Assembly (NCBI GenBank): GCA_027625915.1
Contig: JANTQA010000036.1
Location: forward strand, 10,561,001-10,625,000
Length of the DNA stretch: 64,000 nucleotides
Direction: 5' to 3'
Source of the DNA: Anaeramoeba flamelloides
Taxonomy: Eukaryota; Metamonada; Anaeramoebidae
Shown here: piece by piece, positions 12,301 through 24,041 of the stretch
Layout of the letters: each line of letters opens with the position of its first letter
Numbering within the stretch: the first letter of the stretch is position 1
Made by a program: the position numbers and the translations under genes
Notes under the pieces: generated by a model
What the model saw: only the letters and a program-made list of their open reading frames with translations
Database searches by the model: none
What the model was told of the DNA's origin: nothing

Positions 12301-15300
12301 AAACCTTGTTGAGATCTTAAATTTTTTTTTTTTTTTTATGTACCGTCAAAAAAGTCTATATCAATCATTTTTCAAAATTTTTAAAAAAAAAAAAAAATCC
12401 TTTTTATTTAAAGAAATTAATTTTAATACTCAACAACATCATCAAAAACTACAATTATTATCTATATAATAAAATAATCAATAAAATAAAAATAAAAATA
12501 AAAGACATCCACACCAGATATCCCCCTAACTCAAAATGGGTTTCAGACCGAATTATTTGATGTTTTAGAAGTGGGATTCGTGTTAAGTTTAAATAATATG
12601 GGGAATTCTATAATGTACTCATCATTGCTGGGAGGCGAGAAATATTCGTATACACGATTATCTGCTGCGAAAAGTTTAATTACTGACACCGCAAGATATT
12701 TAGTATTGGGTGGGTCAACGAATTGTACTGAAGAAATAATAATAAAAAACCCACTTCAAGAAAGAGGAGATGAGCAGTCATTGTTTTTTCTTTATGTTGG
12801 GGCGTTTAAAATTTTAACAAATGAAACAAAACTTTTATTTGGAACCATTTTTGGGGGAGAAAATGAAGATCGATTGGAAGACCTGGTTACGTATACAAGC
12901 TCTGAAGATACTATTGATATTTGGGCAACTGGATCCACGAATTCTACTGAATTTTTTAAAAAGTATGACGAAACGGTTTCTCCACATGTACATTTTATTG
13001 ATAAATCAATAAACATAGTAACGCATACTGTATATTTTTTAAAAATTACTTTAACCAAAGATGATAATACTGGCGAATTCACCCCAGAATTAAAATCCGC
13101 ATCCTTTTTAGGTGGTGAATACGAGGATAGAGCCTATTGGATCCAATCGAATCATGGTGAATACCAGAAAACTTCTTATTATAATGGTTCAATTTTTATT
13201 TCTGGGTTTACAAAAAATTATGACACGTTCCAAGGAGACCCGATAAAATCGGAATGGATGAAAACAACACCGAATAATGACGGAAATTCTCAAGTGGGGT
13301 TTCTAGTTGAACTTGATGTTACTGGAACAAAAATTAATTTTGCATTACTTACCGGGTGCAAAGACAAAGAAACTTCAATTTTTTATAATTACCCTCATCC
13401 AATTAATTCAATATTTATATCCGGGTATACCAATTGCATTGAAGATGAATATGAAATGACAAACTCAATTTGGGATGAAATATTACCCGAGACAAATAAT
13501 ATCACCCAATTTGAATACAAATATTTCATGATGAATTTAGATTTAACACCAATCGACATTCATGGATCAGATGCTTCTTTAGATGATCTCATTTATTATT
13601 CTACCTTTGTAGATGGTGTTTCATACCATGAGAATATCGCACAATATTCCGCAATAAAAACGGATATCACAGGGAACATTTATTCGATCTTCAATATCCC
13701 CGGTGATACATATCAGAATCAGTATAATACCGATAATTCTTTTATGAACCATCCTTCAGGCCCCGTTTCTGTTTTGCTAAGAGTTTATGGGCATTATTCC
13801 TGTAACCCTGGAAGTATATTGTATGACACCAATTTATGTCAACTTTGCCCACAAGGTCTTCATTAATATTTTTTACTTTGCTTAATATTTTTTCTTTTTT
13901 CTTTTTTTATTAAATTCCCTTTTATTTTCATTTATTTATTTGAATTTATTTTCTTATTAAACATCTCAAATAAATAGGCAAATTTTCAAACAAGTCTAAT
14001 TCAGCGTCTTGCTATCTTTGCAAAGAAAACACTTATCAGAATCAAGTTGGAAAAACGAATTGCTTTGACTGCCCGAACGGCAAATCTTCCAAGGAAGGGC
14101 AAACGGAATGTAACTCAAAAAATGCGCCCAAGCAACCAAGTATTAGTACTTATGATATCACCGAAAATTCTCTAAGTATTAAGTGGATTAAAGAACCCAG
14201 CCCACTGGATTTCCAAATCGCGTTATTGAGCCCGACAGGGATGGAAATCCAAACCGTTGTACTTGACCCAGCCGTTAACAGTACTGATCAAGGAGATTAT
14301 TATTACATTGTCATCTCTGGGCTTGAGGCGTCTTCAAGATATTTTATTCGATTGAGGCCTACGTTTAATACAAATTGGACATTTGGAAGTTGGTCATCTG
14401 ATGTTACAGCGTCAACAATTTCGCCACCAAACAGGGTGCATTCAAAGGACATGACAGTGGATCCACATCCAACCTCAATTGATTTAACCTGGGAGCCGGC
14501 AAATGATCCCTCTGGCTGTCAAGTTACCTATAGGATTTTATATTATAGCAACGACGATCCAGATCAGGAAAACACTGAAATCTTATCCGAGTATAATAAT
14601 GTAACTTTAACAAACCTCGAAATTAGAAAGAATTATACAGTCACGATCATCCCAATTAATGATGCAGGGGAAGGATTTTCTTCGACGCCTATAACAGTGT
14701 CAACAAGGGCAACGATACCCGATCAGGTTTCTCCAACATCAAAGCAGGATACCGATAGTATCGAATTGAATTGGGAAGAACCAAATAACAACGGCTATAA
14801 TATTACCGAATATTCATATTTTTGTAAGCAAATAAATCCCAATAAAAGAATAATTATTGGCGATCAGTCCATCACCAGTTTGACTCTAACGGATTTAAAT
14901 CCCAATACAACCTATGAAATCACCATTAATGCTCGAAATTATATTGGCTTATCTCTAGATAATTTTAATACATATGAGACCAAAAATAAAGCAAAGGATG
15001 ATTCCTTTAGAAACGCCATTATTGGCCTATCAATTGGTGGCGGTGGCATTTTCTTTTTGGTCATTACGGTACTCTTATTTTTAGCTCGAAATAGGATCAT
15101 TAAGGGCAAAAAAAGACGAGATTTAAGGATCCTAAGGCGCACATATAAAAAAAATTGGAGAAAAAAGCTGGATAAGGAATTATTGTCTTCCAACGATACC
15201 CTTTATTTTGATAATATCAACGAAAAGGAAGTCTTTGATTATTTCTATCAACAATTCCGTTTAGGTCATTATATAAAAAAAAAGCAAAATTGGTTTATCG

Positions 15301-16268
15301 CGAAAAGGGAGTTAAGAAATGGCTTGGCCTTTTGCAAATTAGCCAGTATGCTTGAAGTGGAAATCCATCGTAAGTTGTGGAAACAATGGTCATTAAACCC
15401 TAGAAATACCCCCCTTGTCCAATTTTACATTTCCATCCCAGTAGACAAGGAATTGGCGCAAAGGGTTGAAGAGGGTATTTCTCTTGATGTCCATAAATTC
15501 AAAAAAAAGTTAAGAAAAAAAAATATTAATGGTTCTTTATCCGATGGCAATAGTAGCCAGTCAGAATCAAATTTGGGCGATACTTCTTTTGGTGCAAGTG
15601 GCCAAGATGATTTCGGTTTCAGTTCTGGATTTGAAAGTGTCAAGGAAAGTGAATCTGAAGCCCCGTTAATTGAAAAAAATAAAAATAAAAAAATTTCAAA
15701 AAAAAATACCAACCAAAAAATTTTGTTAATTTTGGAATATATGCCATTTACCTTGGATTGGTGTATCAAATATAGAAATAAAAACAAAATGTATTTCACA
15801 AATAATGAAAAAATTTGGATCGCCTATAGCTTGCTAAATAATTTGAAGTTTATTCATAATAATTCAATCATACATCGTGATGTAAAACCTCAGAATATCG
15901 TGATTTCCAATGATGGTATTCCCAGATTGACAGATTTCAGTTGCGCAATCGAATTAAAAGAAAATTCAGAGCAAATATATGATAAATATGTTGGAACAAA
16001 GCCCTATTTTGACCCTGAACTTCAGCCAGAAGAAGAAAATGAAGATGTTCAGAATCTGTTCCCTTATACCTTTGCTCATGACATTTATGCACTTGGCGTC
16101 ACTTTAGAAAAATTAAATAAAGATAACACAGGAATGGTCGATAACCAAGAAAATGAATTAGAATCTATGTTCCTACAAATAATCCAATTTTGTAAATTCC
16201 CAATGGAAAATAGACCCTCAACAGATGAATTGATAAATATTTTAAAACCTTATCTTAAGAATCTATAA
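6323..16268 (+). CDS. Transmembrane receptor: SBBP repeats, FN3 domains and cytoplasmic kinase-like domain
   Basis: Three exons, 6323-7036, 12505-13855 and 13978-16268, join in phase (donors AAG|GTAAGC and CAAG|GTCTTC) to give about 1,451 residues. Residues 1-24 form a hydrophobic signal peptide, with the start chosen at the first Met before it. Residues about 130-640 hold SBBP-type beta-propeller repeats (DSxGN, FGG and TNSxDFP-like words). A Cys-rich GCC/TNFR-like module spans about 670-725, followed by about three FN3 domains and a membrane helix near 1,034-1,058. The cytoplasmic part has a putative lysine (K1142 in AFCKLAS), a probable helix-C Glu in LEVEIHRKL, a low-complexity insert of about 80 residues, the catalytic loop HRDVKPQN (D1323), TDFS at 1,340-1,343 and DPE. 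The DFG glycine is Ser and the Gly loop is poorly conserved, so activity is uncertain. It probably acts at the plasma membrane as a sensor or adhesion receptor; the ligand is unknown. Confidence 0.9.
7373..7613. mobile_element. Foldback element with ~49-bp arms
   Basis: The left arm starts ACAAAAAATAAAAGTGTCAA and continues through TACTTGTTCTAATAATC. The right arm is its reverse complement with few mismatches. The loop is about 140 bp. No coding capacity and no second copy recognised here. Confidence 0.75.
7780..8240. repeat. Tandem GTGTTTGAAAGGTCTGAAAG repeats
   Basis: A block of about 45-60 bp (GTGTTTGAAAGGTCTG, then AGACCCAAAG, then CCCTTTAAA) occurs at about 7,820, 8,088 and 8,148. A 20-bp unit (GTAAATTGTCTGAAAGGTT) is repeated three times near 8,030-8,085. 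An inverted copy lies before the receptor start codon at 6,130-6,290. A 97-codon open frame across it is a repeat by-product. Confidence 0.75.
8404..8924. mobile_element. Long-TIR MITE, ATACCGG family, copy 1
   Basis: The ends are inverted repeats of more than 100 bp starting AGTAGTGAAAAAAATACCGG, then CATGAAAAAAAT and CAGACAAGATTTTTAATTGTGA. The left end has an extra tandem copy of the ACCGGTCATGAAAAAAAT unit. The middle is similar, in opposite orientation, to the elements at 56,880-57,917 (TTTAAAGAG/CTCTATAAAACTCG-like and CTCTAGAGAAA-like blocks). No coding capacity. Confidence 0.8.
9352..9556. repeat. Cluster of ATCG/CGAT words
   Basis: About 200 bp packed with ATCGCGAT-like, AATCGTGATATCGTA and ATCTCGATAA variants on both strands, the densest CpG cluster in this AT-rich intron. 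The unit length is irregular, so it is not a clean satellite. It could be a decayed palindromic repeat or a binding-site cluster. Confidence 0.55.
11280..12200 (+). repeat. ~0.9-kb dispersed repeat, copy 1
   Basis: Matches the reverse complement of about 27,950-28,920 over its length, with many gaps. One anchor is AAATTTATTTTATTTTTTAT followed by AATATAAAAAGTTTTTA, the other AAGAATTAACTTAATTGTT. Both copies lie in long introns. No coding frame is preserved in either. Confidence 0.65.
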
Positions 16269-16559
16269 ATGAATTTCTTTTTTAAGTTTGTTTTATTTTT
16301 TCAATATGACTCTTATTTTTTTTGATTTATTTTAAATAATTCTGAATTAATCTAAAAAAAAAAAAAAATTAATCTTTAATATTCTTTTTTTAGTATAATT
16401 TTATTTGTTTGTTTGTTATTTGTTTCCCTTTATTTAATATTATTTTAATTATTTTAGTTTTCTTCTGATTAAACATCAAATCCCAATTTTTTTCCGACTA
16501 AAATTTAATTATTAATAAAAAAATCAAAAAAAGAATCTTATTATGATAGTAAATACTAG
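16269..16559. other. Receptor 3' flank, AT-rich
   Basis: Low-complexity A/T sequence after the receptor stop codon. Nothing else is recognised. Confidence 0.5.
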
Positions 16560-17100
16560 ACTTTATTTCAGTCAAAGACAAGCAAAAAAATTTACAAATA
16601 TCAATTATTTTATATTATTGACCTTTGAAGAACAAATAAGATATTTGTTTAATAATAAACACCAAATAAATAGTTGACATCTGTATGGAATAAATTGAAT
16701 AAATCAAATCGATATTCTTAAGAATTTAGAAAAACTCAAATTCTTAGGTGAAGGCACCTCTTGAGAAAAACAACAATCTTCGTTTTGATCTTCATATTGA
16801 AGATCCAAATAAAATTCTAATAGGAATAAATATGATTTTTCCACAATCATTATCACTCTATCAATAACCTTAGAATAACACTTTTTAACCAAGTGACTAA
16901 TCGATCTTACAACAAATAAAATTTGCAACTGAATTAATATTTAAAAAAACAAAGATAAATCAAATAAAAAATGTCAAAAATTGTGTGTAAATGTGAAAAA
17001 ATGATTTCAATTTTGAAATTTTAAAAATTGATTTTTTCTCATAATATTTATCCAAACATTTAAAAACATGTAATTTATCCATTATTATACACCCCTTTGA
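16560..17100 (+). repeat. ~0.5-kb dispersed repeat, copy 1
   Basis: Homologous in the same orientation to 56,225-56,740. Anchors shared by both are TTTCAGTCAAAG, GACCTTTGAAGAACAAATAA, GATCTTCATATTGAAGATC-like and TATCAATAACCTTA words, and ATGTGAAAAAATGATT. It ends just before the AAACT-ended element at 17,123. No gene is evident. Confidence 0.7.
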
Positions 17101-17122
17101 CAGAAAAATAGTGTATATATAT

Positions 17123-17791
17123 AAACTCTTTTTCAAAAATTGTGTCTCACCTGAAATAATAAATTGAAAAAAAAAATATATCCTTTAGTATTCAAGAACA
17201 ATTAATAACTAAATATGATTTGTAATTCTCTTTTAAGTCATTCTAAATCTATCAAAGCCTGATATATTAAAAATTAAAAAAAATAAAACCAAAAACTAAA
17301 AAAAAGTGAGTCACAATTTTTGAAATGAGCATTACCCATTTTTTATTACTGAACTTTCACTAAAAAAAAGTTGAACAACAAGATTTTTTATGAATAATTA
17401 AATCCATTTTCAAAGACATTACATAGTCGAAATTTTCTTAGTGATTATTTGTCCTTTCGAAGATCTCTTTTTTTTTTCCACATGATCTTTTTTAAAAAAA
17501 AAAGAAAAAGAAAAAAAAAGAAAAAAAAAGAAAAAAAACAAAAAGAAAAATTTGAAAAAGCAAAACTAAAATTTGCAAAATTAGAAAAAATGAAAAAGAA
17601 AAAGAAAAACAAAAGAAAAACAAAAGAAAAACAAAAATTTGCAAAATTAGAAAAAATGATTACGAAAAAAAGTTAAAAAATGATTCTGATCCAAAAATTT
17701 GAAAATATTTTTTGAAAAGAATACTGGAATAAACCCTCAAAACAACTCCCATTACATTATAAAGTGAGTCAAAATTTTTGAAAAATAGTTT
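17123..17791 (+). mobile_element. AAACT-ended TIR element, copy B
   Basis: The ends are AAACTCTTTTTCAAAAATTG and the inverted equivalent ending GAAAAATAGTTT, the best-preserved terminal repeats of the three copies. The flanks are TATAT-like on both sides, compatible with a short AT target duplication. The centre is again a purine-rich AAAGA run with a spurious Lys-rich open frame. The internal inverted copy of the terminal repeat is present near 17,305. Confidence 0.82.
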
Positions 17792-18267
17792 ATATACATT
17801 ATTTCGAAAATTATCTGTGGAAACTTTGACAGAAAATAATTTTCTATCAACTTTTTATGATAAAAAATGTAATTACTCTTACAAGCTATTGAATGTGTTA
17901 AAATAATTAATTGTTTAAAAAAATATATATAATTTTTAAATTAAAATAACATACAAAAAGATTTTTGAATAGTTTTTTTTTGTTCTTTATTTTGAAGTAA
18001 AAAAAAATGGATTTGAATAGTTTTATATATTGTCCTTAAAATAAGAAAAATAAATGAATTTTTGATTTCAATATTGCTTTTAATAATAATAACAAAATTA
18101 ATTATGAATAAAAAATTAAATTTTAAAGAACAGTATAATTGATAAAACATATTAATAAGAACATTTATATAATAATAATAATAATAATGTGGATAAGTAT
18201 AAAATATTATTTTCTCTTCTAGTACATAAAAAAAAAAAAATGAATATATACCAAGTCAAGAAATGAA
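17792..18267. other. AT-rich gap before helical-repeat gene 3' end
   Basis: Low-complexity A/T sequence with a short TAA repeat at about 18,170-18,187. It probably includes the 3' untranslated region of the minus-strand gene. No gene seen. Confidence 0.5.
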
Positions 18268-20313
18268 TTATTTTTTCTTTTTCTTTTTCTTAATAGAACC
18301 TGTTGTATTTTTTCTTTTGAGTGTAAATTTTTCATACATTGTTTTTTTTTTTGTTTTTTTTTTTTTAAATTTCATGGATTTTTTTTTTGATTTTAGAAAA
18401 GAAGAATATTTATCCCTTAATAGATTATTATTTTTAAAGATTGATAAATACCAATCCAATACATCTGAATATTCTTGAGAAGATTTTAATTCGTTGAAAA
18501 TTTTTGAACAATTTTTATTCTTTATAAAGGTATAAAAGATACTCGAAAGTACAATAAAATTGGCTGAATAAGTACTTTTAATACTTCGGTGTATTCTACA
18601 AAACCTGGTGTATTGCAAAGTGGAGACAAACCAATTTGTAATTGATTTCAGATCCTTTTTATAAGAGAGTAAGGGGTTGGATTCATAATATCTTTTAAAT
18701 TCGCCGTTTGGGAATAAAATCCTTTTCGATTCGATTTCAACAATCCGAAAGATTTTGTTGATATAATGCAATTGGTTAATTAAATAAATGCCCGAACTGA
18801 CTGTTATTATGTCTATAAAGGATTTCAGAATTTTAGATTTAATTAAATAAGGGCAAGTTTCGGAATGATACAAAATGACTTGATAAAATAGTTTCCAAGC
18901 AGTTCTATTAAATTTGAAATCTGTGTTTTCGGCACAAAACTGTTTTAAATTCTGGAAAAATGAGCTACTTGAATAAATTGTTAAATAAATTGTTCTTTCT
19001 TTCATTAAATATGATAAAGTGCATAGCAAATTTCTCCTAATACTGCTTCCTGTTGGGCAATTTTGTATTAAATTAATTATTTGTAAAATCCTATTTTCTT
19101 TAAAAACTAATCTCTTTTGTGGGTTTATCTTATTTTGGTTATCATAGAGGGTTAAAATATTATTATGGGAGGAATGGAAAGACCCCACAGTCCCGCTTCT
19201 TGTTAGCCCCCTTAATGTCATTGAACTGTATTTGGATTTTGATCTTGGCGATTTTGGTTTTTTATTCATCATATTATTATAATTGCTTAATGACCTTAAT
19301 CCCTTTTTTTTGATCGACTTTGGTGAGGCTTGGTTTGATGAGGATCGATATGTTCCAATTATTAATCTGAGTTTTAATAAGCAATGGACCATTTCCTTTA
19401 ATAAATGGCTAATGACATTTATTGTTGGTAAGTGGGTATTTAAATTTTTTTTCAATCTTGCAATAATTTCATTATAGAAATTTTCACTTAATAAAACGGA
19501 ATCCTTAAGATCCAGATTACTATTAGGCTTTGATAATGTTCGATAAATATTTTTAAAATATTTTGATAGAATTTTTGTTATTGCTGTGGGATTATCTTGA
19601 ATGTTTTTATAAGAAATTAATCCATTTTCAAAATAAATCCTTTCTTTATTGATATTTTGTTTAATTTTATTTTTTTTTGCTTTCTCATCTTCTGCTTCGT
19701 ATTGATCAAAAATTTCTTTTCTCCTGTTTAAATATTGTTCCATTTGAGTAAGAATTTTTTGATCCAAGTTGAAATAAATCTTTCGTTTCTTATTTGTCAT
19801 ATTAAATCCATACATTGTTCGGTGTGAAAATAAATTATTAATTATGGTGTTTTTTTCCTTAGTATATTCCCCAATAAACTTGGATGCAATTGATTCTTCT
19901 TTTAATTCGTTCAATATAATTTTGGCTGCAATTTTGGTATGAACAAATTTAGATTTGCTAATTGTAGTAATCAGATTACTAAACTTTTGGAGAGTTTCTT
20001 TTGATGTCTCTAGTAATAAAATGTCACTGTCTTGTTTTAGCAGTGTAAGAACCATAAACAAAAAAATAAAAGATATTGTTGAACTATTTGAACTAATTCC
20101 TCCTAATAAATATTTTTCAATTATTTCCGGATTTTGTGCAAATAATTTTCCAAGTTCATCGTTTTTCTCCATTAAATTCTCTTCAATATAATTTATTAAT
20201 TTTTCAATGTTTTTTGATCTATGCTTTTCAATGTTGGTTTTAATAACATTTAAATAATAAGAAGCTAATAAATCAGAATATAAATTCTTAATAATTTCTG
20301 ATTCTTCAAATTT
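18268..20313 (-). CDS. Helical-repeat-like (ARM/HEAT-type) protein, terminal exon
   Basis: From the first Met at 20,172 the frame encodes 634 residues. It stays open upstream for 47 more protein-like codons to a TATAG at 20,314-20,318, which looks like a splice acceptor, so this is probably the last exon of a longer gene whose earlier exons were not found. The protein is rich in amphipathic Leu/Ile helices (for example KIAAKIILNELKEE and NLLCTLSYLMKE), suggesting an alpha-solenoid. A basic, Ser-rich linker lies at about residues 275-345, and the C-terminus is a Lys-rich tail. There is no signal peptide or membrane helix. The family is not recognised; ARM/HEAT-like is a composition-based inference. 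Confidence 0.72.
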   Translation of the reverse strand, partial: KFEESEIIKNLYSDLLASYYLNVIKTNIEKHRSKNIEKLINYIEENLMEKNDELGKLFAQNPEIIEKYLLGGISSNSSTISFIFLFMVLTLLKQDSDILLLETSKETLQKFSNLITTISKSKFVHTKIAAKIILNELKEESIASKFIGEYTKEKNTIINNLFSHRTMYGFNMTNKKRKIYFNLDQKILTQMEQYLNRRKEIFDQYEAEDEKAKKNKIKQNINKERIYFENGLISYKNIQDNPTAITKILSKYFKNIYRTLSKPNSNLDLKDSVLLSENFYNEIIARLKKNLNTHLPTINVISHLLKEMVHCLLKLRLIIGTYRSSSNQASPKSIKKKGLRSLSNYNNMMNKKPKSPRSKSKYSSMTLRGLTRSGTVGSFHSSHNNILTLYDNQNKINPQKRLVFKENRILQIINLIQNCPTGSSIRRNLLCTLSYLMKERTIYLTIYSSSSFFQNLKQFCAENTDFKFNRTAWKLFYQVILYHSETCPYLIKSKILKSFIDIITVSSGIYLINQLHYINKIFRIVEIESKRILFPNGEFKRYYESNPLLSYKKDLKSITNWFVSTLQYTRFCRIHRSIKSTYSANFIVLSSIFYTFIKNKNCSKIFNELKSSQEYSDVLDWYLSIFKNNNLLRDKYSSFLKSKKKSMKFKKKKTKKKTMYEKFTLKRKNTTGSIKKKKKKK

Positions 20314-22306
20314 CTATATTTTTTTTGTTTTTTTTTTTTTTTTTTTTTGAATTAAATAAAATAAAAGATTAGTATTAAAAAATGCAATCAACTTATTAAA
20401 TTAAAAGAATAATGAGCATTCCCGGAAAAAAATTAATAAAAGAAAAATTTTTAACATCTTTAAGTGAATTTATGTTAACAGCTCTTAAAGAGAAGTTAAT
20501 TTAAATACTTTACAAATAATATAATTCTAATATTTTCAATAATATCAAAAAATTTGTAATTATTGGTAATTGTTTTTTTTATATAAATTGAAATTTTGGA
20601 TTTAATAAAGAACAAAAAAAAAAAATATCTTAAGGTTTATTTTTCCTATATTTTTTAAAAAGTAAATAATTTTTAAAAAATTATTGAAACATGAATTTTT
20701 TTTATTAAGAAAATTTCGATCTTTATTGGTTTGATTTGGAAAAAATGACCTTGTTATGTTTTGATTTTGGCCTGGAAGAACGAGAAATATGATATTGTTC
20801 GAAGTGATATAAGATGATATTGAGGTGTGCTTAAAGAATAGACCAATTATTATCATTTTTTGCACTAGAACAAGCTCATTATTTTGATTCTGGAAGGGGA
20901 TCCAAAATGAAGAATTATAACAATGGGACTTTTAGGCAAATGAAATAATATGGGTTGCTATATATTTTTTGGAACTCAGGATCTAACTCGACAATACAAA
21001 AAACAAAGAATAAAAAAACAAACAAAAACTAATTTGTTATTTTTCAATTGTACTTTGAATAATTTGTTCTTTAAAGGATCTTTACTCTCCAAACTGAATT
21101 ATCAAAATCATTGAAGTTAAATTTTAAATTTTCATCATTGGAGACAAAATTTGGTTTAAATTTTACAGAGACAAACTAGATCGTCTAACTTTTCAATTAG
21201 TCTCTATTTCCCATTTTATTCCAAGTTTGTTAAAGAATCATCCAGAAAACGATCAAACATAAAATTTCAAATGTGCCTGATGTTCTTAACATTGAGTTAT
21301 TTCAACTTTCCTCTAAAAATTCTTGAATTGAAGTAGCTAAAAAAAAATGTTTTTATTTTTTTTTTAAATTTTGTAATTCTGTTTTTTTTTCACTTTTGAA
21401 ATTCTTAATATCAAATAGTCTCTTCTCTCTTGATTCTTCGAAAAAAGATAACATAAAATTTTAATATTTTTAAAATGAGATTGGTTTCTTGTCGAAATGA
21501 GAAAAAAAGCCATGTTTGTTTTTTGTTTTTGTTTTTAAACAAAGAAATAGAATTCATTCACTTTCCATCCTTTAAGGAATAAATTTGAAGGGCTTTTTTA
21601 TTTGTTTCTATTGATCAAAATTATTTTTTCAATGAACCAAATTAATTTTCCAATGTTGTAAATCCTTGAGACGAGCAATCTTTAAGGATTTATGATATTT
21701 AAAACCTCCAAAAAAAATTGGTTAAAGTTTTCGAAAATAACTTTATCGTTTTGAATGATAAATTTTATAAGTAAAATACTTCTTCTTGTACTTATATTAG
21801 AATTGAAAATCAGAAGATCAGAAAATTTTCAAACTTTGCCGAATAACTAAACCATTTCCCTAAAATCTTTCCATCAATGGTTACAGTACCATCTTAAACT
21901 TTTTAGTGTTCTAATCTCTTTCTGATCCGTATTTATGAGAAATTATATAATTTTAATTTCTCAAATAAAATGTTTAAGTTTAAAAAAAAATACATAGCTT
22001 TCTTATTATTTAGTCTGTTGAAGAATAGATTTTTTTTCTTTTCTTTTAAGTTTAAAAAAGCTTTTTATTTATTTTTTTCTTTAGAGAAAAAGTAAAAAGT
22101 TTACATGTCTTGAAATAATATCAATCAATCTGATTAATAATAGATTAAAAATACATTTAGTGTATCACAGTTAACATTATATTGGATATCTTTTGTTTCC
22201 CAAAAAAATTTTGAAAAATCAAGATTCCAAAAAAATTTCTTTGAAAATCAAATACTATATTTTGAATAGTGTTGAGTGAAAAAAGTAGAATATCATTTTT
22301 TTTTTT
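20314..22306. other. AT-rich region without a supported gene
   Basis: It should contain the promoter or upstream exons of the minus-strand gene, but none can be fixed. A plus-strand 30-codon frame at 20,412-20,504 (MSIPGKKLIKEKF...) and a minus-strand 84-codon frame at 20,602-20,856 look mildly protein-like but lack support. Confidence 0.4.
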
Positions 22307-22435
22307 AACTGTTACGGAAAAAAATTGGGACATGGAAAAAAAGTTAAACACTAATTTTGGCAATTAAATTTTTAATTTTTAACAAAATAGGAGTCTCACT
22401 TTTTTTCCCTCTCCCAATTTTTTTCCGCAACAGTA
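22307..22435. mobile_element. Short foldback element (CTGTTACGG ends)
   Basis: Arms of about 37 bp: AACTGTTACGGAAAAAAATT at the left and its reverse complement with a few changes (TTTTTTTCCGCAACAGT) at the right, separated by about 55 bp. A long poly-T and A-rich flank surrounds it. No coding capacity. Confidence 0.7.
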
Positions 22436-23039
22436 AAATCAAAAATTTAAAATTTATTTGAATTTTTGTTTTTTGAAATACTGTACTCTGTTAAAACATT
22501 TAGTTATATTATATGGTTTCTTCTAAAGACTTTTTTTTAAAATTCTGATGAATTTTTGTTTATTTTCATATTCTTTTTGTTAGTTGTTTTGAAAAATTTT
22601 CAAACCAAGATTTTTCAATTATTTTCTTTTCCTTTTCTTTTTCTTTTTCTGTTTCTCTTGCATTATCATTTTGATTTTTTTTTTTTTTTATTTTCATTTT
22701 CATTTTCATTTTCATTTTTTGGAAATTACTTTTTTTTTTGAAAATAGTTACTAGTAAAAAAGTTGGAAATATTCAAGATCTTTTTGGATAAAAAAATTAT
22801 TATTTTAAATTACTCCGTTGAACCATCTTTGATGATGTTATAAATGAAAATCTTCAAATAAATTTCTTTAGTAGTTAAAAGGGGTATGAATCGATTTAAA
22901 GTTATTTAAAAAAAAGAAAAGTGATAAGAAATTAAAAGATTAAAAAAAAAAAAAAAATGATTAAACATAATTATTTTCCCAATTTCCCCAGATTAAACTT
23001 TAAAAAAAAAATACTATTTGATTTGTTTTATGATTTTAA

Positions 23040-23320
23040 GACTGACCCGTTGGGTGCCTTAGAGTTCCTAGGGTTTTTTTTTTACTTTCAGAAATAAAAA
23101 GAAAATTTCTTAATTTCCCCATTTATGTCTCAAATTAAAAAATAACGCAGTTAGCTTTTCGAGAATTTAAAAGAATTGAGTAAAATTGAAGATCTTTTTT
23201 CAATTCTTTTGAATTCTCAAAAAGGTGTCGTTAGGCTTTTTTTTTTTTTAGACATCAAACGAAAATTTCAAAAATTTTGTTTTTATTTCTGAAAGTAAAA
23301 AAAAAAAAAAAACTAACGGC
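23040..23320. repeat. Hairpin repeat related to 5,280-5,710
   Basis: The central palindrome at 23,155-23,224 has arms TTTTCGAGAATTTAAAAGAA and TTCTTTTGAATTCTCAAAAA around ATTGAGTAAAATTGAAGATC. Flanking CCTTAGAGTTCCTAGGGTTT recalls the CCTAGG words of the 5.3-kb array. Confidence 0.55.
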
Positions 23321-24041
23321 TTTATAATGAAAAATAGTTTAATTGGGATATTTTAAATTTCTGGGGAATTAAAATTTTATAAAAACGAAGAATTTTTTTT
23401 TTTTTTTACTGAAAAGAAAAGTAAAACATCAATTAAATTTTAAAAAGATTAATTTATAAAATATTTATATTTAATTACTTTGAATCTTTTTAATGAGAAT
23501 ACATAACAAGAAATGATGATTCAATTGTTTTTATTATTGTATCCGAATTTACATTAATTTTTTATTGCTATTAAGTCTTTATTTTTTCCAAATATAAAAA
23601 TTTTGATTAATGTCCTGTGAATTCAGAAATAAATTTGTATGGTTAAAATTAGTTTATAAGGTTTTTTAGATATTTGGATTTATTATTATTTAAAGTTTAA
23701 GAAATTATCATCAAAGAAAGAAATATGAAAAACAAAAAAAAAAAAAAAAAAAAAAAAAATAAGGAAAAAGGAAAAAAAAATACCATTTCGAGATATGATT
23801 CAATTTCATTGTAAAAGGGGTAAATGTTGGATGATTTTTTTGAGTGGACTGATGTTGCATATGCCATATAATAAAATAATTCTAATCTTTTTTTTTGAAT
23901 AGAAACGAGAAATAATTTTTTTTTCCATTTTTTGATTTTAAAATTTGAATTATTAAAAATGAAATTTTTAAATGGGTAACTGGATTCTTTGTAAATTCGT
24001 ATATTTTTAAAATCCTATAAATGTTTCTACAAGTAATTGTA

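Larger units (their letters stand above)
7037..12504 (+). other. Giant first intron of the receptor gene
   Basis: A GTAAGC donor and an AAAAG acceptor join a split SBBP repeat exactly in phase: exon 1 ends ...NLWIVGK and exon 2 begins TSTPDIPLTQ. The intron is about 5,468 bp, whereas most others in this window are 75-240 bp. It holds at least five separate repeat structures, listed individually. No further exon is seen inside it, and the repeat domain needs none. Confidence 0.85.

Noticed and set aside
20412-20504. Plus-strand 30-codon frame MSIPGKKLIKEKFL...
   Set aside because: Too short, and no neighbouring exon or acceptor/donor pair could be matched to it.
20602-20856. Minus-strand 84-codon ATG frame (MIIIGLFFKHTSISSYIT...)
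   Set aside because: Mildly protein-like first half but a low-complexity second half, with no splice or homology support; the plus strand here also shows scattered coding-like patches, so neither can be trusted.
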